Shown piece after piece: positions 47,537 to 58,395 of a stretch of 64,000 bases of DNA. This DNA comes from Mytilus edulis (Eukaryota > Mollusca > Bivalvia > Mytilida > Mytilidae), in the NCBI RefSeq assembly GCF_963676685.1, contig NC_092344.1, positions 51,110,830 through 51,174,829 of the forward strand, written 5' to 3'. A program made the position numbers and the translations under genes. Below the pieces are notes generated by a model. The model was not told the DNA's origin. It saw only the letters and a list, made by a program, of their open reading frames with translations, and ran no database searches. How positions within the stretch are numbered: the stretch's first letter is position 1; each line of letters starts with the position of its first letter.

Positions 47537-47795
47537 GGGGCCTCGGAGGCCGAGTAGTTACTATTTTAATCACTAGCAAGTCAACACTGAGGTTGTGAGT
47601 TCGAACCCAGCTCGTGTGGATGCATTTGACTACAATCTTAATTGACAAGGATTGTCAGTTTTCCTATCGAAGGTCGGTGGTTTTCTCCTGGCACTCCCAG
47701 GCTTCCTCCACCAATAAAAACTGGCCGCCATGAAATGGCCTTAATTCGCTGCTTAAAGGTGGCGTTAAAACACCAAAAATAAAAATAAAAATGCC
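47537..47795 (+). mobile_element. tRNA-related SINE, best copy
   Basis: A tRNA-like head (GGCCTCGGAGGCCGAGTAGT, then B-box type GTTCGAACC at 47599-47607), a conserved body (GGTGGTTTTCTCCTGGCACT, GGCTTCCTCCACCAATAAAA) and an (AAAAT)n tail at 47777-47793. Other copies: 12515-12645 (minus) and 23358-23590 (plus). A conserved central domain of the kind used to define SINE superfamilies is likely but could not be checked. Confidence 0.82.
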
Positions 47796-49405
47796 TCTTT
47801 GACGTTTTTGATTAAAACGAATTAACATCTGTTTATGCCATTGTGTCGAAAAATCAGACATTGGGTATATTATTTTACGCCTGTCCAATCGTCCGTACTT
47901 CACGATCGTAGGATGCATGTTTGTCCGGCTCACTCCTCCAACAGATTTCATTGTAGAACCATTTTTATGTAAGGTGATCTACATAGTCCTGATCGTTCAT
48001 TTTATCGTGATTTTTGTTTTTGTTAAACTATCCATAAATGACAAGATTGTAACTGTGTCATTTCGTTGTGAGGTTATACATGCTGGGGAACATAATTTGA
48101 CCAACTATTGATTCTAACTTCTATAATTTTTAAGTTAGAACTTTCACATTCTGCAGCTACTTTATTCAGGCATCTACTAGTGGTATTTATATTACCAGGA
48201 TTTTGATTATATTGATCTGTCTGAAATCATGGCAATATACAGTAAAACCTTTCTAAACAGAACCTCTTCGGAACTTAAGACTTTGGTCAGTTTTGGCATG
48301 CAGATGTTCCAATTAATCAGCATGCCAAGAAATTGCCTCCGTTGAAATTCTGCAAACACCCGATAGAGCAAATTACATGGATGATTAATTTTGACCATTT
48401 GGTATATGGCCGTGTTCTAAGCGACACGTACATGAAGGTCATACATTAATTTCTTGAATGAAATAAAATCTTTAGCTACTAATGACCGCCGTAGGGGGTC
48501 GACCGGAATTTTTAGCGAGGATTTCTTGGCAAGGTTAAGAACACATGCAATTTGAAATGATTGGAATTAAAACATATATACAAAAAAAAACGTTACTACT
48601 ACTGTTTTAGAAAAGGGAGAAGGTTTGGTACCATTAAAACGTCTAATCCGCTGCAATTGTTTACATCTGTCCTCAGTGAATAATCTGATGTTCAGTGGTT
48701 GCCGTTTGTTTATGTGGTTCATAAGTGATTTTCCCGTTTGAATGGTTTTATACTACAATGTAGTAATTTTAGGGCCCTTTATAGCTTGCTGCTCGGTGTG
48801 AGCATATGCTCCGTATTAAAGACCGTACCTTGACCTACAATGGTTTACTTTTATAAATTGTGACTTGGACGAATAGTTGTCTCATTGGCACTCATACCAC
48901 ATCTTCTTGTATCTATATATGGTTAAGACTGTTTTTTCAGATTTTAAGATTCGATTAAAATAGGCTTCATTACATTTTGCATCCGGGCAACATTCTTTTT
49001 TCTACAATTCTTAACTTATGGTTTGGAAATTGTTTGAAAACATATTTAAAGTACTTATAATATAAATACCCTCGGGAAATTAATGTTCTCCCTATTTTCA
49101 GCAAATGACAGAATATTGAACTTTTTATTATAATTATGTCCTTGAACTTTCTGTGTTTTTTGTCCTTGAGACAAATAAGATGAAGTTCAAAAATAAGCAA
49201 AGACATGCTAAAACGTATGTACAAGAATTCAAATGGCAAACGACCATATGACTGAGGTTGAAGTTAATGACCGAGAATATTTTATAATCGTCAAGTTTCA
49301 ATTTAATCAAACTGAAATCGGCTTCGGGTTATTTTGACTATTTTATTGTCAAGACACGAATCGTTACAGTTGAAAAACTATCTCTTAACCAGTACAGTTA
49401 ATGGG
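47796..49405. other. Upstream region of the trypsin gene
   Basis: Holds one family-1 repeat at 48680-48905; otherwise no exon or shared repeat recognised. Confidence 0.5.
48680..48905 (+). repeat. Family-1 repeat
   Basis: CTGATGTTCAGTGGTTGCCG at the start, TTTTAGGGCCCTTTATAGCT in the middle, GTCTCATTGGCACTCATACC near the end. Confidence 0.7.
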
Positions 49406-49413
49406 TATATAAA
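49406..49413 (+). promoter_or_regulatory. TATA box of the trypsin-like gene
   Basis: GGGTATATAAAGAGG lies 45 bases before the ATG at 49451, which would give a very short 5' leader of about 10-20 bases, as in many digestive protease genes. Confidence 0.75.
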
Positions 49414-49450
49414 GAGGTTTATTCTTCTGTTGTCTTTACCATATTAGAGA

Positions 49451-52400
49451 ATGATGATCAAGCTACTTGCTATTTGTATGTTACTGGGACTAACAGTCGG
49501 TAAGTTATTAAAAAAAAATGGTTTCAATACTTTCAACTAGTATGACATTGCTATAGAACATTATTTATTTTTTTATTTATTGGAATCCTTATAGTCTTAA
49601 AATCATAAGAAACCAGTTTCTTCAAATTACATTTTTACATGTTTATAAACTAAATTAAGACAATACATATACTCGCTTTTATCCCGATTGCATTTGTGCT
49701 GTGCGATTGGCGAAGTACTAACGAGGGGTCTCCTGGTTAAGATCACTGCATGATACGGAAAATCTAAAATAAAGAAGGGGGAGAATTAGTGTACGGGTAG
49801 ATTGTAAATGAATATCAGAACATTTCTGAAGGTTTTAATAAGACAAATAGAACATTTTCCTGTAGTTTTAATTTGCAAAAACGTCCAGTTTAAAAAAATA
49901 TATAATTTACGGCTTCGTTCTTTTTCACACTTGACATCTGCCCCACATTTCATTAAACTTTTTTTTATATATATATTAAAGATGGTTTGAATGCATTGTC
50001 TTACCATTTGTAGAATGATGTTTTCATTATTCGAGCACTAGTTATCTGTATTTGGATAATTTCAGGATACCGGCTTAAATCAAGGTTCCTACAGAATCGA
50101 CTAAGGCCACGATATGGACCCATGAGTATCGTCGGTGGTTACGATGCATATGAAAATTCTGTTCCATGGCAGGTAATCACATAATGTTGTTCATCTAAAA
50201 CGAACAGGGTTTTCATAAAATATGTAAATATTATTGAAGTTGTAATCTGAGTTTTCGCAAATAAAACAAGCAAACTAGTTACAATAACTTATTTTGCTGA
50301 TACAAGTCTGACATTTCTCTGCGCTCGACTCAATGCTTTGGAATAATAGACAAATCAGTACTACAGACAAGGGAATGAATTTTGGATAGCAGATAACTTG
50401 ACGTTCACACATTCTCGTATTTTAAGCTGCTGGAAATTGGGAGTGAACTCACACTTAACATGCCCATGTTGTTTTACTTTCTTAATCCCATGAATTCTAT
50501 GCTTAAATTTTTTGGAGGTATCAGATAGGCTGTAACAATATTATTCAAATACAATTCTTTTTAGTGGCTAGGGGTGTTCAATGAAATTTACTAATTGGTT
50601 TAAAGTGACATTAAAAATAAAATGCTTTTGTCCCTGTCCTAAGCCAGAAGTCTGTAGTTCCGTGGTTATCCTTGGTTCACGTCTGTCATACTTGTTTTCG
50701 TAAATTGATTTGTCATAGACCGTTAGTTTTCTCAATTGGCATATTTTTCATGTCGGGGCATTTTATAGCCAACTATTGATACGTTATGGGTTGTACTAGT
50801 TTTTGAAGGCCGTACGGTTGTCTATAATTGCTTACATTCACTTAATAATTTGAACCTTGGTGGATAGTTGACTCATTGGCAATCATATCACATCTAGTTA
50901 TCGTCTATATTTATGTGTAAAAATAAATCAGAAATTATTATTTATACACTAAAATGAATAATCAAAATGTTCTTCTTTTATTTTAGGTTTCTATCAAAAG
51001 TAGTGATTTCAACCACTTTTGTGGTGGCTCGTTGGTTAAAGGAAAAAATGGTTTAGCCGTAGTTACTGCAGCGCATTGTGTCAGTGATGGGTAAGTCGTG
51101 TCGTCTTTTACTGCTGAATATCAACGAATAATTTGATTTTGAATGTAACATGTTTTCTGATTGGCTTTGAGAATGTTTTATCAGCTCATAGTCTAGACAT
51201 AATTTTGTGATGTGACCGTTACCTTATCAACGTTTTTTCATGAGTTATTCCTTGGATATGGAATATAGAATAAAATTATAAAAGATGATTGTAATATTTG
51301 TTTCTGTCTATTCGAAATAACATAAAAAATGTGGTGCACAATGTTGAATAACCTGCTACGAGCGTTATTCAGTGTGCACAACATTTTTATGCCCCATTTA
51401 TGGGCATTATGTTTTCTGGTCTGTGCGTCTCTTCGCCTGTCCGTTCGTCCGTCTGTCCCGCTTCAGGTTAAAGTTTTTAGTCGAGGTCAGGTTAAAGTTT
51501 TTGGTCGAGATAGTTTGTGATGAAGTTGAAGTCCAATCAACTTGTAACTTAGTACACATGTTCCCTATGACATGATCTTTCTAATTTTAATGCCAAATTA
51601 GAGGTTTTATCCGATTTTAACGGTCCACTGAACATAGAAAATGATAGTGCGGATGGGGCATCCGTGTACTGAGGACACATTGTTGGTTTTTCTATGTTAT
51701 TTCTACATAGACAGGAAAAATAGTATGTAGTAATTCCTTAAATGTCCTATAAACGGTTTCCTTGCCTTTCTCATTACTTGCTTCATTGCGTGTTATCCCT
51801 GTCCGTATACAACATGTTCGTCCGGGCAGACGGACGAACGTGCGAACGTACCTACGTCCAAACGTCCCGAAATTGGTTTCCATTTTCTACCTTTAGTTTG
51901 CCTCAACCAAATGTTATGAAACCTATAAAGACAATTACCACAATAACAGATCAGAGAATTGTGATGGCGTACCTTTGTAACGTTTTACGCATGCATTCGG
52001 GGCGTTATCTTTGGTGGTGTCAGTGTAGAACGTCCCTTTACAACGTTCCAATTTCAAACTTACCACAACAAATTGTTTTGAAACTTTTTTACAATGCTTA
52101 TTACAACAAAACTCGGAACAAATTCGAATTTGGGTGGCGACCCTTTATAACGTCACGATATGCGAGCTGAGGCATCATCTGTGTTCCAGATTGACACATT
52201 CTCCATTTATTAACAAAATGTCTTTTTGATTGTCCTCTAAAATAGTTCCTCTTCTAGATTTTTGAAATCGCATTGAAGTAAACTATAGCTATATTTACGA
52301 ATAGTTCCTTTGCATTAGTCTACTACGCTGAATTTAAAAATTTCAAGAGTCGATTCATATTACATTTACGTCAGACAAATTATTTATCGTGCATTTTATT

Positions 52401-55400
52401 TTACAGAACTCAGGCCTCAAGTATTCAGGTTGTAGTTGGAAGACATTCTTTAGCAGAGCAGTCTGCATCTGAGAAAACTTATCAAGTCAGCGAGATAAAA
52501 AATCATCCCCAATACAATGCGGACACCTTTGACAATGATATAGCGGTATTGTTTGTTCAAGGTGAAATATCAGAAACAGAACAAGTCGGACCGATTCAAC
52601 TTCCGAAAGAAGATTCTAGTGTCTTTAATGGTCAGGAATGCTTAATTTCAGGATGGGGCGCTCTGAAAGAAGGTATAAGTTTAATTTTTTTTAGCATTTA
52701 ATGCAATGTTTCATATGTATCTTGAACAAGTATATTTGTTAGTCAAAACTGTTAGGAACAAGATACGACATATGGTTTGAAACGCTGATTAATCTAAAAA
52801 CCAGAAATAATGCTTGTGTGTGTGTGTATGTGTTGCCAGATCAAACAATTCTTATATTGAATGAATTATAAGACAAATTCAATGCATACATATAAATAAG
52901 TTATTGTATTAACATACATCAATGTGATTATAAAAAAAAAGAAGATGTGGTATGATAACCAATGAGACAACTATCCATATTAGAGACCAAATGACACAGA
53001 AATTAATAGCTATATGTCACCGTATAGCCTTTAACAATGAGCAAAGTCTACTGGATTGTATGTATATTAAAAAGGATTCTATGTTAAGCTATGTTACACA
53101 GTGATAACCAACTTGTTACGTACAAAGCACTGAAAATGTGTATATTAGTATAAGTTTCATACTAAAATTGAAAATGGAAATGGGGAATGTGTCAAAGAGA
53201 CAACAACCCGACCATAGAGCATGCAGACAAAAACTTAATGCCACCAATTGGTTTTCAATGTAGCGAGAAACTCCCGTACCCGGAGAACTCCCTCAGCTGG
53301 CCCCATAACAAATATGTATACTAGTTCAGTGAAAATGGACTTAATATATACAAAAGAAACTAAAATTAAAAATTATACAAAACTAACAAAGGCCAGAGGC
53401 TCCTGACTTGGGAAAGGCGCAAAATTCGGCGGGGTTAAACATGTTTTTTTTAGATCATGACCCTCCCCCTATACCCCTAGCCAATGTAGAAAAAACAAAC
53501 ATGCAACAATACGCACAGTAAAACTCAGTTTTAGAGAAGTCCGAGTCCGATGTCAGAATAGGTTACAAAAGAAACTAAACAAAATGACATAAATTAACAA
53601 AGCACTACTAGCAGTAACTGACATGCCAGCTCCAGACCTTAATTAAACTGCGTGAAAGATTATGTTTTCATCATATGGATATCAGGCACAATTCCTCCCG
53701 TTAGGGGTTTAGTATTATGCCATGATATCATAAAATATACGAGAAGAACATAACCCGACAGTCGTGTCATGTTGTTTTTATAGACTGGTAGATTCTATAA
53801 ACTGGTAACATGAATTCAGATTTTATTTTTGCTTATATATATTTATCGTTTGTAAAAACATACATTACGAAACTTGTTATTTTTCGGACGAGAATAGATA
53901 ATGCAATATGATCAATTCTGATAATTTTCTTAATGTATGTTCAGACAATAATTAAAAGCTATGGTTTTGCAGGAGAAGAAGCGCCTGAAATATTGCAAGA
54001 GGCTTGGGTTGATCTATTCTCTAACGCTATGTGTTATGGAAAGTACAATGATGGATTTAACAGGAATGTAATGATTTGTGGGGGTAAAGAAGAGGGAGGT
54101 GTTGATTCCTGTCAGGTAAAACCAATTTCTTAGGCCAAACAAAAAAGTATGTGTGTTTACCGTGTCACATGCCGAAAACAAATATGGTGGGTATGATTTT
54201 TTTTTATTCTTATTATTTTTCTTACATTGAGTCTATGGGAGTAACATTGTGACTTTAACAGTGCTTAATCAAAAATTGCCAAAAACTTTAGAGTAGAGGA
54301 TAAAAAAAAAAGGATAGGTAGGGGTACAGTAAACACACAAACTTTTTTATTTGGTCTTATCGTTAATTTCTTCACAGGCTAAACAATAAGTTCATATTTA
54401 TCTTGCAAGAGGTCAATTATAATATGTCTTAATCATTTGTAACTCATTTACAAACTTACTAGCAAATATGTTGAAACTACAATTTTTGCACCTATGAACA
54501 GATTTCGAAATATAAGATTTCGATGTTAAGAGAACCGTAAAATATTGGCCCAAACCCTAGATTGTTATATTTTAGAACATAAAAATTTAGATATGTACCA
54601 AGTCTGGTTGATGTAAAACATAATGCTCTCTTACTATTTCAAAAGATAAATAAGGTCCATATTTGGCATATTTCAAATTTCTTGATCTTAATTCATGTTT
54701 ATAGAGGGAAAATGGCAAAACTTGTAAATTTTTGTTAGAGCTCCACTGATGAGTCATATGAAGACGAAATTATACCAGATTGCTATTTCTTTGCAAAAAG
54801 CTGAAAAACAGATAAAATTTTACTTTAAAAAAATAATTAAAAAAAAAATGGGGAAAAAATAACATTATGGTCAACTAAAACGATTTCCAAAAATACAATG
54901 GGGAAAATATAACATATAGCAAACTAAAAACTATTTTCAAAAATAAAATGGGGATATAAGTAAATATTCTATTAATTCAGCAAATCAAATATTCTATTGA
55001 TAACAATGGTTGAAACGTTCTTGGTTATTTTTTACGAAATTCATATTCTCCCAAGAGTATTGTACTTTAAAATTGTAACATTGGTTTTATCTGTTAAACA
55101 GGGTGATTCCGGAGGACCATTTGCATGCTTTGACGATGACTGGAATCCAATCCTTGTTGGTGAGTAAATTTAGGAAACCTTACTTGTTGTTTATCATTTC
55201 TCCGCTTAAGATTAAACTGTATAAAATAAAATTGAGAAAGGAAATGGGAAATGTATCAAAGCGACAACAACCCGACCATAGAGCAGACAACAGATGAAGG
55301 CCACCAATGGGTATTCAATGTAGCGAAAAACTCCCGCACCCGGAGGCGTCCTTCAGCTGGCCCCTTAAAAATATGTATACTGCACAGTGATAATGTATGT

Positions 55401-56178
55401 CATACTAAACTCCGAATTATACACAAGAAACTAAAATTAAATGTATATATTTGTATCCTGGTATGACAAAACAATGATATTCTGTTATAATTTGTGCTTT
55501 GAACTTTATCCGGGTTTGGGAGGGATACTTAAGAAAAATTGGGAGGGGGTATACTTAGGAAACAAATATTAAATCGGATGAAAACTAAGGAAATGATACT
55601 AATGAGGTAATTAGAAGTTGTAAGTCGAAGAAGAGCAGAACAGAAAAACGACACAAAGAAATATTAATCTACAATAAACTACAGAGAAAACTAAAGATTA
55701 AGTAACACGAACTACCTCGTATTTGGGGGAGGGTTATGTTTATCTTTTTAATACTGGTTAATGAAATCATAACAGTGCAGAACTGCAGTGTGTACTGGCT
55801 GGTCATTATCGCGTATGATACGATCTTGACACGCCTACATAGCTAATGCATATTCATGACTTGATAGATAAGATCAGCACGTGTAGCCATAAACTGAGAG
55901 TTGTAGATTTGTAGCGTAAATATATAGATGTAGTTTTGAGAATAGAAAATAGTTACAAAAATATAGTTATTATTTATTAGTATCCGAGCAAGTAAAACAC
56001 GGATCTATCAGGAGACTAAAAAAATTTCATGTTCTAATGACCATAAATATTTGATTATTATTGTACATTTTCAGGCGTTACTAGCTGGGGAGAGGGCTGT
56101 GCTAGAGCTGATAAACCAGGGGTTTATGCAGATGTGTACAAGCTTAAAAGTTGGCTGAAAGGTGTGTTAGGTCTGTAA
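49451..56178 (+). CDS. Trypsin-like secreted serine protease (7 exons, complete)
   Basis: Exons 49451-49499, 50066-50172, 50987-51090, 52407-52672, 53973-54115, 55102-55159, 56075-56178; all introns GT-AG, phases 1,0,2,1,0,1; 831 bp, 276 residues. Signal peptide about 1-17 ([17 protein letters not shown]), basic propeptide 18-37, mature start IVGGYDA at 38. Catalytic triad: His82 in TAAHC, Asp131 in DNDIAVL, Ser226 in GDSGGP. Asp220, six residues before Ser226, is the trypsin specificity residue, and SWGEGC and KPGVY line the S1 pocket, so cleavage after Lys/Arg is expected. Eight cysteines fit four disulfides (64-83, 165-232, 196-211, 222-251). Odd: the residue before IVGG is Ser (GPMS/IVGG), not Lys/Arg, so tryptic self-activation at this bond is not expected. 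Likely a digestive or defence protease. Confidence 0.95.
50635..50900 (+). repeat. Family-1 repeat in trypsin intron 2
   Basis: GTCCTAAGCCAGAAGTCTGT through GGTGGATAGTTGACTCATTG to ATATCACATCT; strongly diverged. Confidence 0.7.
51278..51748. mobile_element. Fold-back MITE split by a family-3 element (trypsin intron 3)
   Basis: Left arm GTCTATTCGAAATAACATAA...GTGGTGCACA and centre match the intact fold-back MITE at 15063-15237. The right arm (CTATGTTATTTCTACATAGA) resumes only after the family-3 insertion at about 51390-51690. Confidence 0.85.
51390..51690 (+). mobile_element. Family-3 element, best copy
   Basis: ATGCCCCATTTATGGGCATT start, a CCGTTCGTCCGTCTGTCC tract, GAAGTTGAAGTCCAATCAAC, GAACATAGAAAATGATAGTG, and end at GTACTGAGGACACATTGTTG. 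It sits inside the right half of the fold-back MITE. Confidence 0.82.
52940..53460 (-). repeat. Repeat cluster in trypsin intron 4 (family-1 pieces inverted, family 2 direct)
   Basis: 52940-53050 and 53390-53450 are inverted family-1 pieces (GATGTGGTATGATAACCAAT; GGCTCCTGACTTGGGAAAGG). 53168-53335 is a plus-oriented family-2 copy with CCCGACCATAGAGCA and CCCGTACCCGGAG. A short (TG)n run precedes at 52813-52832. Confidence 0.75.
54741..54780 (+). ncRNA. Degenerate hammerhead-ribozyme core in trypsin intron 5
   Basis: CTGATGA (54746-54752), a helix II of only three pairs (GTC...GAC) and GAAA (54766-54769) are present, but helix I does not pair and no GTC site follows, so it is a relic. Confidence 0.5.
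55232..55380 (+). repeat. Family-2 repeat in trypsin intron 6
   Basis: GGGAAATGTATCAAAGCGAC, AACCCGACCATAGAGCAGAC and CGCACCCGGAGGCGTCCTTC align with the other two family-2 copies. Confidence 0.78.
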
Positions 56179-56257
56179 CTCGTACATCCGGGGCTGCAAC
56201 GAAGACATAATAATCTCATGAAGAACTGGATTTCCTTCTGCATTTGTTATTTATATC

Positions 56258-56263
56258 AATAAA
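56258..56263 (+). terminator. Poly(A) signal AATAAA of the trypsin-like gene
   Basis: AATAAA 80 bases past the stop codon, the first in the 3' flank. Confidence 0.75.
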
Positions 56264-57539
56264 ACATGAATGTTGTATATTTTTTTCTTTAAATGCATAT
56301 ATTTGGACACGCTACATTATCTTAAGATGTGTTTTTTTTTCTAATCTTTTGATCTTTTTCAATTTTTGCCATGTTGTCATCTTTTTTTATTATTATCTGT
56401 CGCATCTTTCAAGATCAAGTGTCGAGCAGACTTTCGTGATGATTCTAATTTTGTAAAATCTTACGGATATCGTCACTTGCTTTCATTTCACGCGGACAAA
56501 TATGAAAATAGGCATCACTTATATTCACAGATCTGTAGATATCACATTTACCTGTTATCAATTTCGTATCTGAAAGTTAAGATTTATATTCAAAACCTCA
56601 GCCGACATTGTGTACAGCTTTCTGCTAAAAACTGCTAACTGCAGGTTATGATGAGGAATCTTTTGATATCCCCCCTTTTGAATTTGAAAATCAAAAGTAA
56701 TACCATTCTACCAAATACATCATTCAGATATTCATAGTAAATTCATCAATGATACCAGGATTAAAATTGTATACGCCAGATGATTCGTCTTCAAAAAACA
56801 CATTGGTGACGCACGAATAAAAAAGTTTAAAATACCAAATAAAATAATGATAACGCACGCCGTTGAAGAGAATTGAATTTTAACAAATAAAGATACTAGG
56901 ATTAAAATTGCATACCCAAGACTCTTCGGCGGATAACCTTCCTTTATAGTATACACTTTCTTTAAAAATAATTTACAAATATTCATATTTCAAAATTGAA
57001 GTCTTTTATACGTCTCTTCAATAACGGGTAAGTCACAATGTAATGTTCATCTATTGCACAGAAAGGACTCCATCTTTTCAACATAAATGATCAGAATGGT
57101 GATGTATCAGGTTCAATATTGACATACCTTTTAATTCGTATCCAGATTAAATGTAATTTTTGTCATTAACTGTTGACTGTCAACTAAAGACTTCAAAAGT
57201 CATTAATCGATTGAGAGAGAAAAATCTGGTTTGCAAACTAAAACAGAGGGAAACACATCAATTATGAGAGGAAACAAAAGGAACAACAGAAATACTGAAT
57301 TACAAAAATAAAACCAAACGCCAATATACATAGAAACGAACTATTTGATAACTGCATTATTTCTGACATGGTACAGGACATTTTAAGAAACAAATGGTAG
57401 GTTGAACGTGGTTTTATTGCTCATTAAACCTCTCGTTTATATGGCAATGTAAAAAAATATAGCTAAAATGACTGAAACTGGTCATCGTTACCATAAAATT
57501 TCCCGCAATAATCTTCATACATATTAATTTAAGTTGTTA

Positions 57540-57850
57540 ATAGAAACAAGATGATATGGCATAAGTGCAGATTAGGCAACTCTCCATCCTAGTAACAATG
57601 TGTAAAAAGTAATCTTCAACACGGAGCCTTGGCTCACGCCGAAAAGCAAGCTATAAAGGGCCACAAAATGACTAGTGTAAATCAATTCAAAACCACAGTT
57701 TTATCTATATAAAAAAAGAGACACGAGAAAAACTTATGAACTACATCAACAGGTTCCCGACTTAGGACAGGTGTAAGCAAATGTAGCGGGTTTAAACGTT
57801 TTACATAAGGTACACCAACCTTCACCCTGGCCTCACACAGTAAAGTGTAA
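57540..57850 (-). repeat. Family-1-related repeat, inverted
   Basis: GATGATATGGCATAAGTGCA, GCCGAAAAGCAAGCTATAAA and CCCGACTTAGGACAGGTGTA are reverse-complement forms of family-1 segments in the expected order. Confidence 0.7.
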
Positions 57851-58355
57851 CATTACAACATAGAAATACACGCTATCAAATATGTTTTAAAAACAATATT
57901 TGAGGAAAACTGCATATTTCTGACTGTAACTGGTTCTCGGCCAGTACAGAATTAAATACAAAATAAAATGCATCTGAACAATCTGTCATTGTTATTCCTG
58001 AAGAAACAACGTTTGAACTAAATTCAGAAAAAATATGTTTAATGACATTGCAGTTTTTTGTGTGTCTTGCAAAAATGCATATGTGAACCGAAAGTTCACA
58101 CATTTAGTGTGCTTCTAAATGCACAGCTGTTTGAAAAGGCAATGGGGAATTTAGCTGTGAGTTTTCTTGATTACTTCTTAATTTTTAGTTAAATGTTCAA
58201 CTTTCACTGAAGCAAAAAGGTAGGGATAATTTTATGTGCCATGTGTGGGGTGTATAGACCAGAGAGAATAATGGGCATAAAAGGGCAGAATAAATGACAA
58301 AAAAAATACTAAGTCATTAACATGATTAAAGAAACGATTCAAGGCAAGGTATTTT

Positions 58356-58395
58356 CAAGGATTTGTGTAGTTAGTTCTAACTATACAAATCCTTG
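58356..58395. repeat. 19-bp-arm hairpin
   Basis: CAAGGATTTGTGTAGTTAG and CTAACTATACAAATCCTTG are inverted copies with one mismatch (a G-U pair in RNA) around a TT loop. Confidence 0.8.

Noticed and set aside
47537-47610. Candidate tRNA gene with A and B boxes
   Set aside because: Followed by a conserved SINE body and (AAAAT)n tail, with further diverged copies in the window; no complete cloverleaf was found.
51742-52170. 142-codon plus-strand ORF inside trypsin intron 3
   Set aside because: No recognised domain, it overlaps repeat DNA and is not bounded by the trypsin splice frame; chance ORF.
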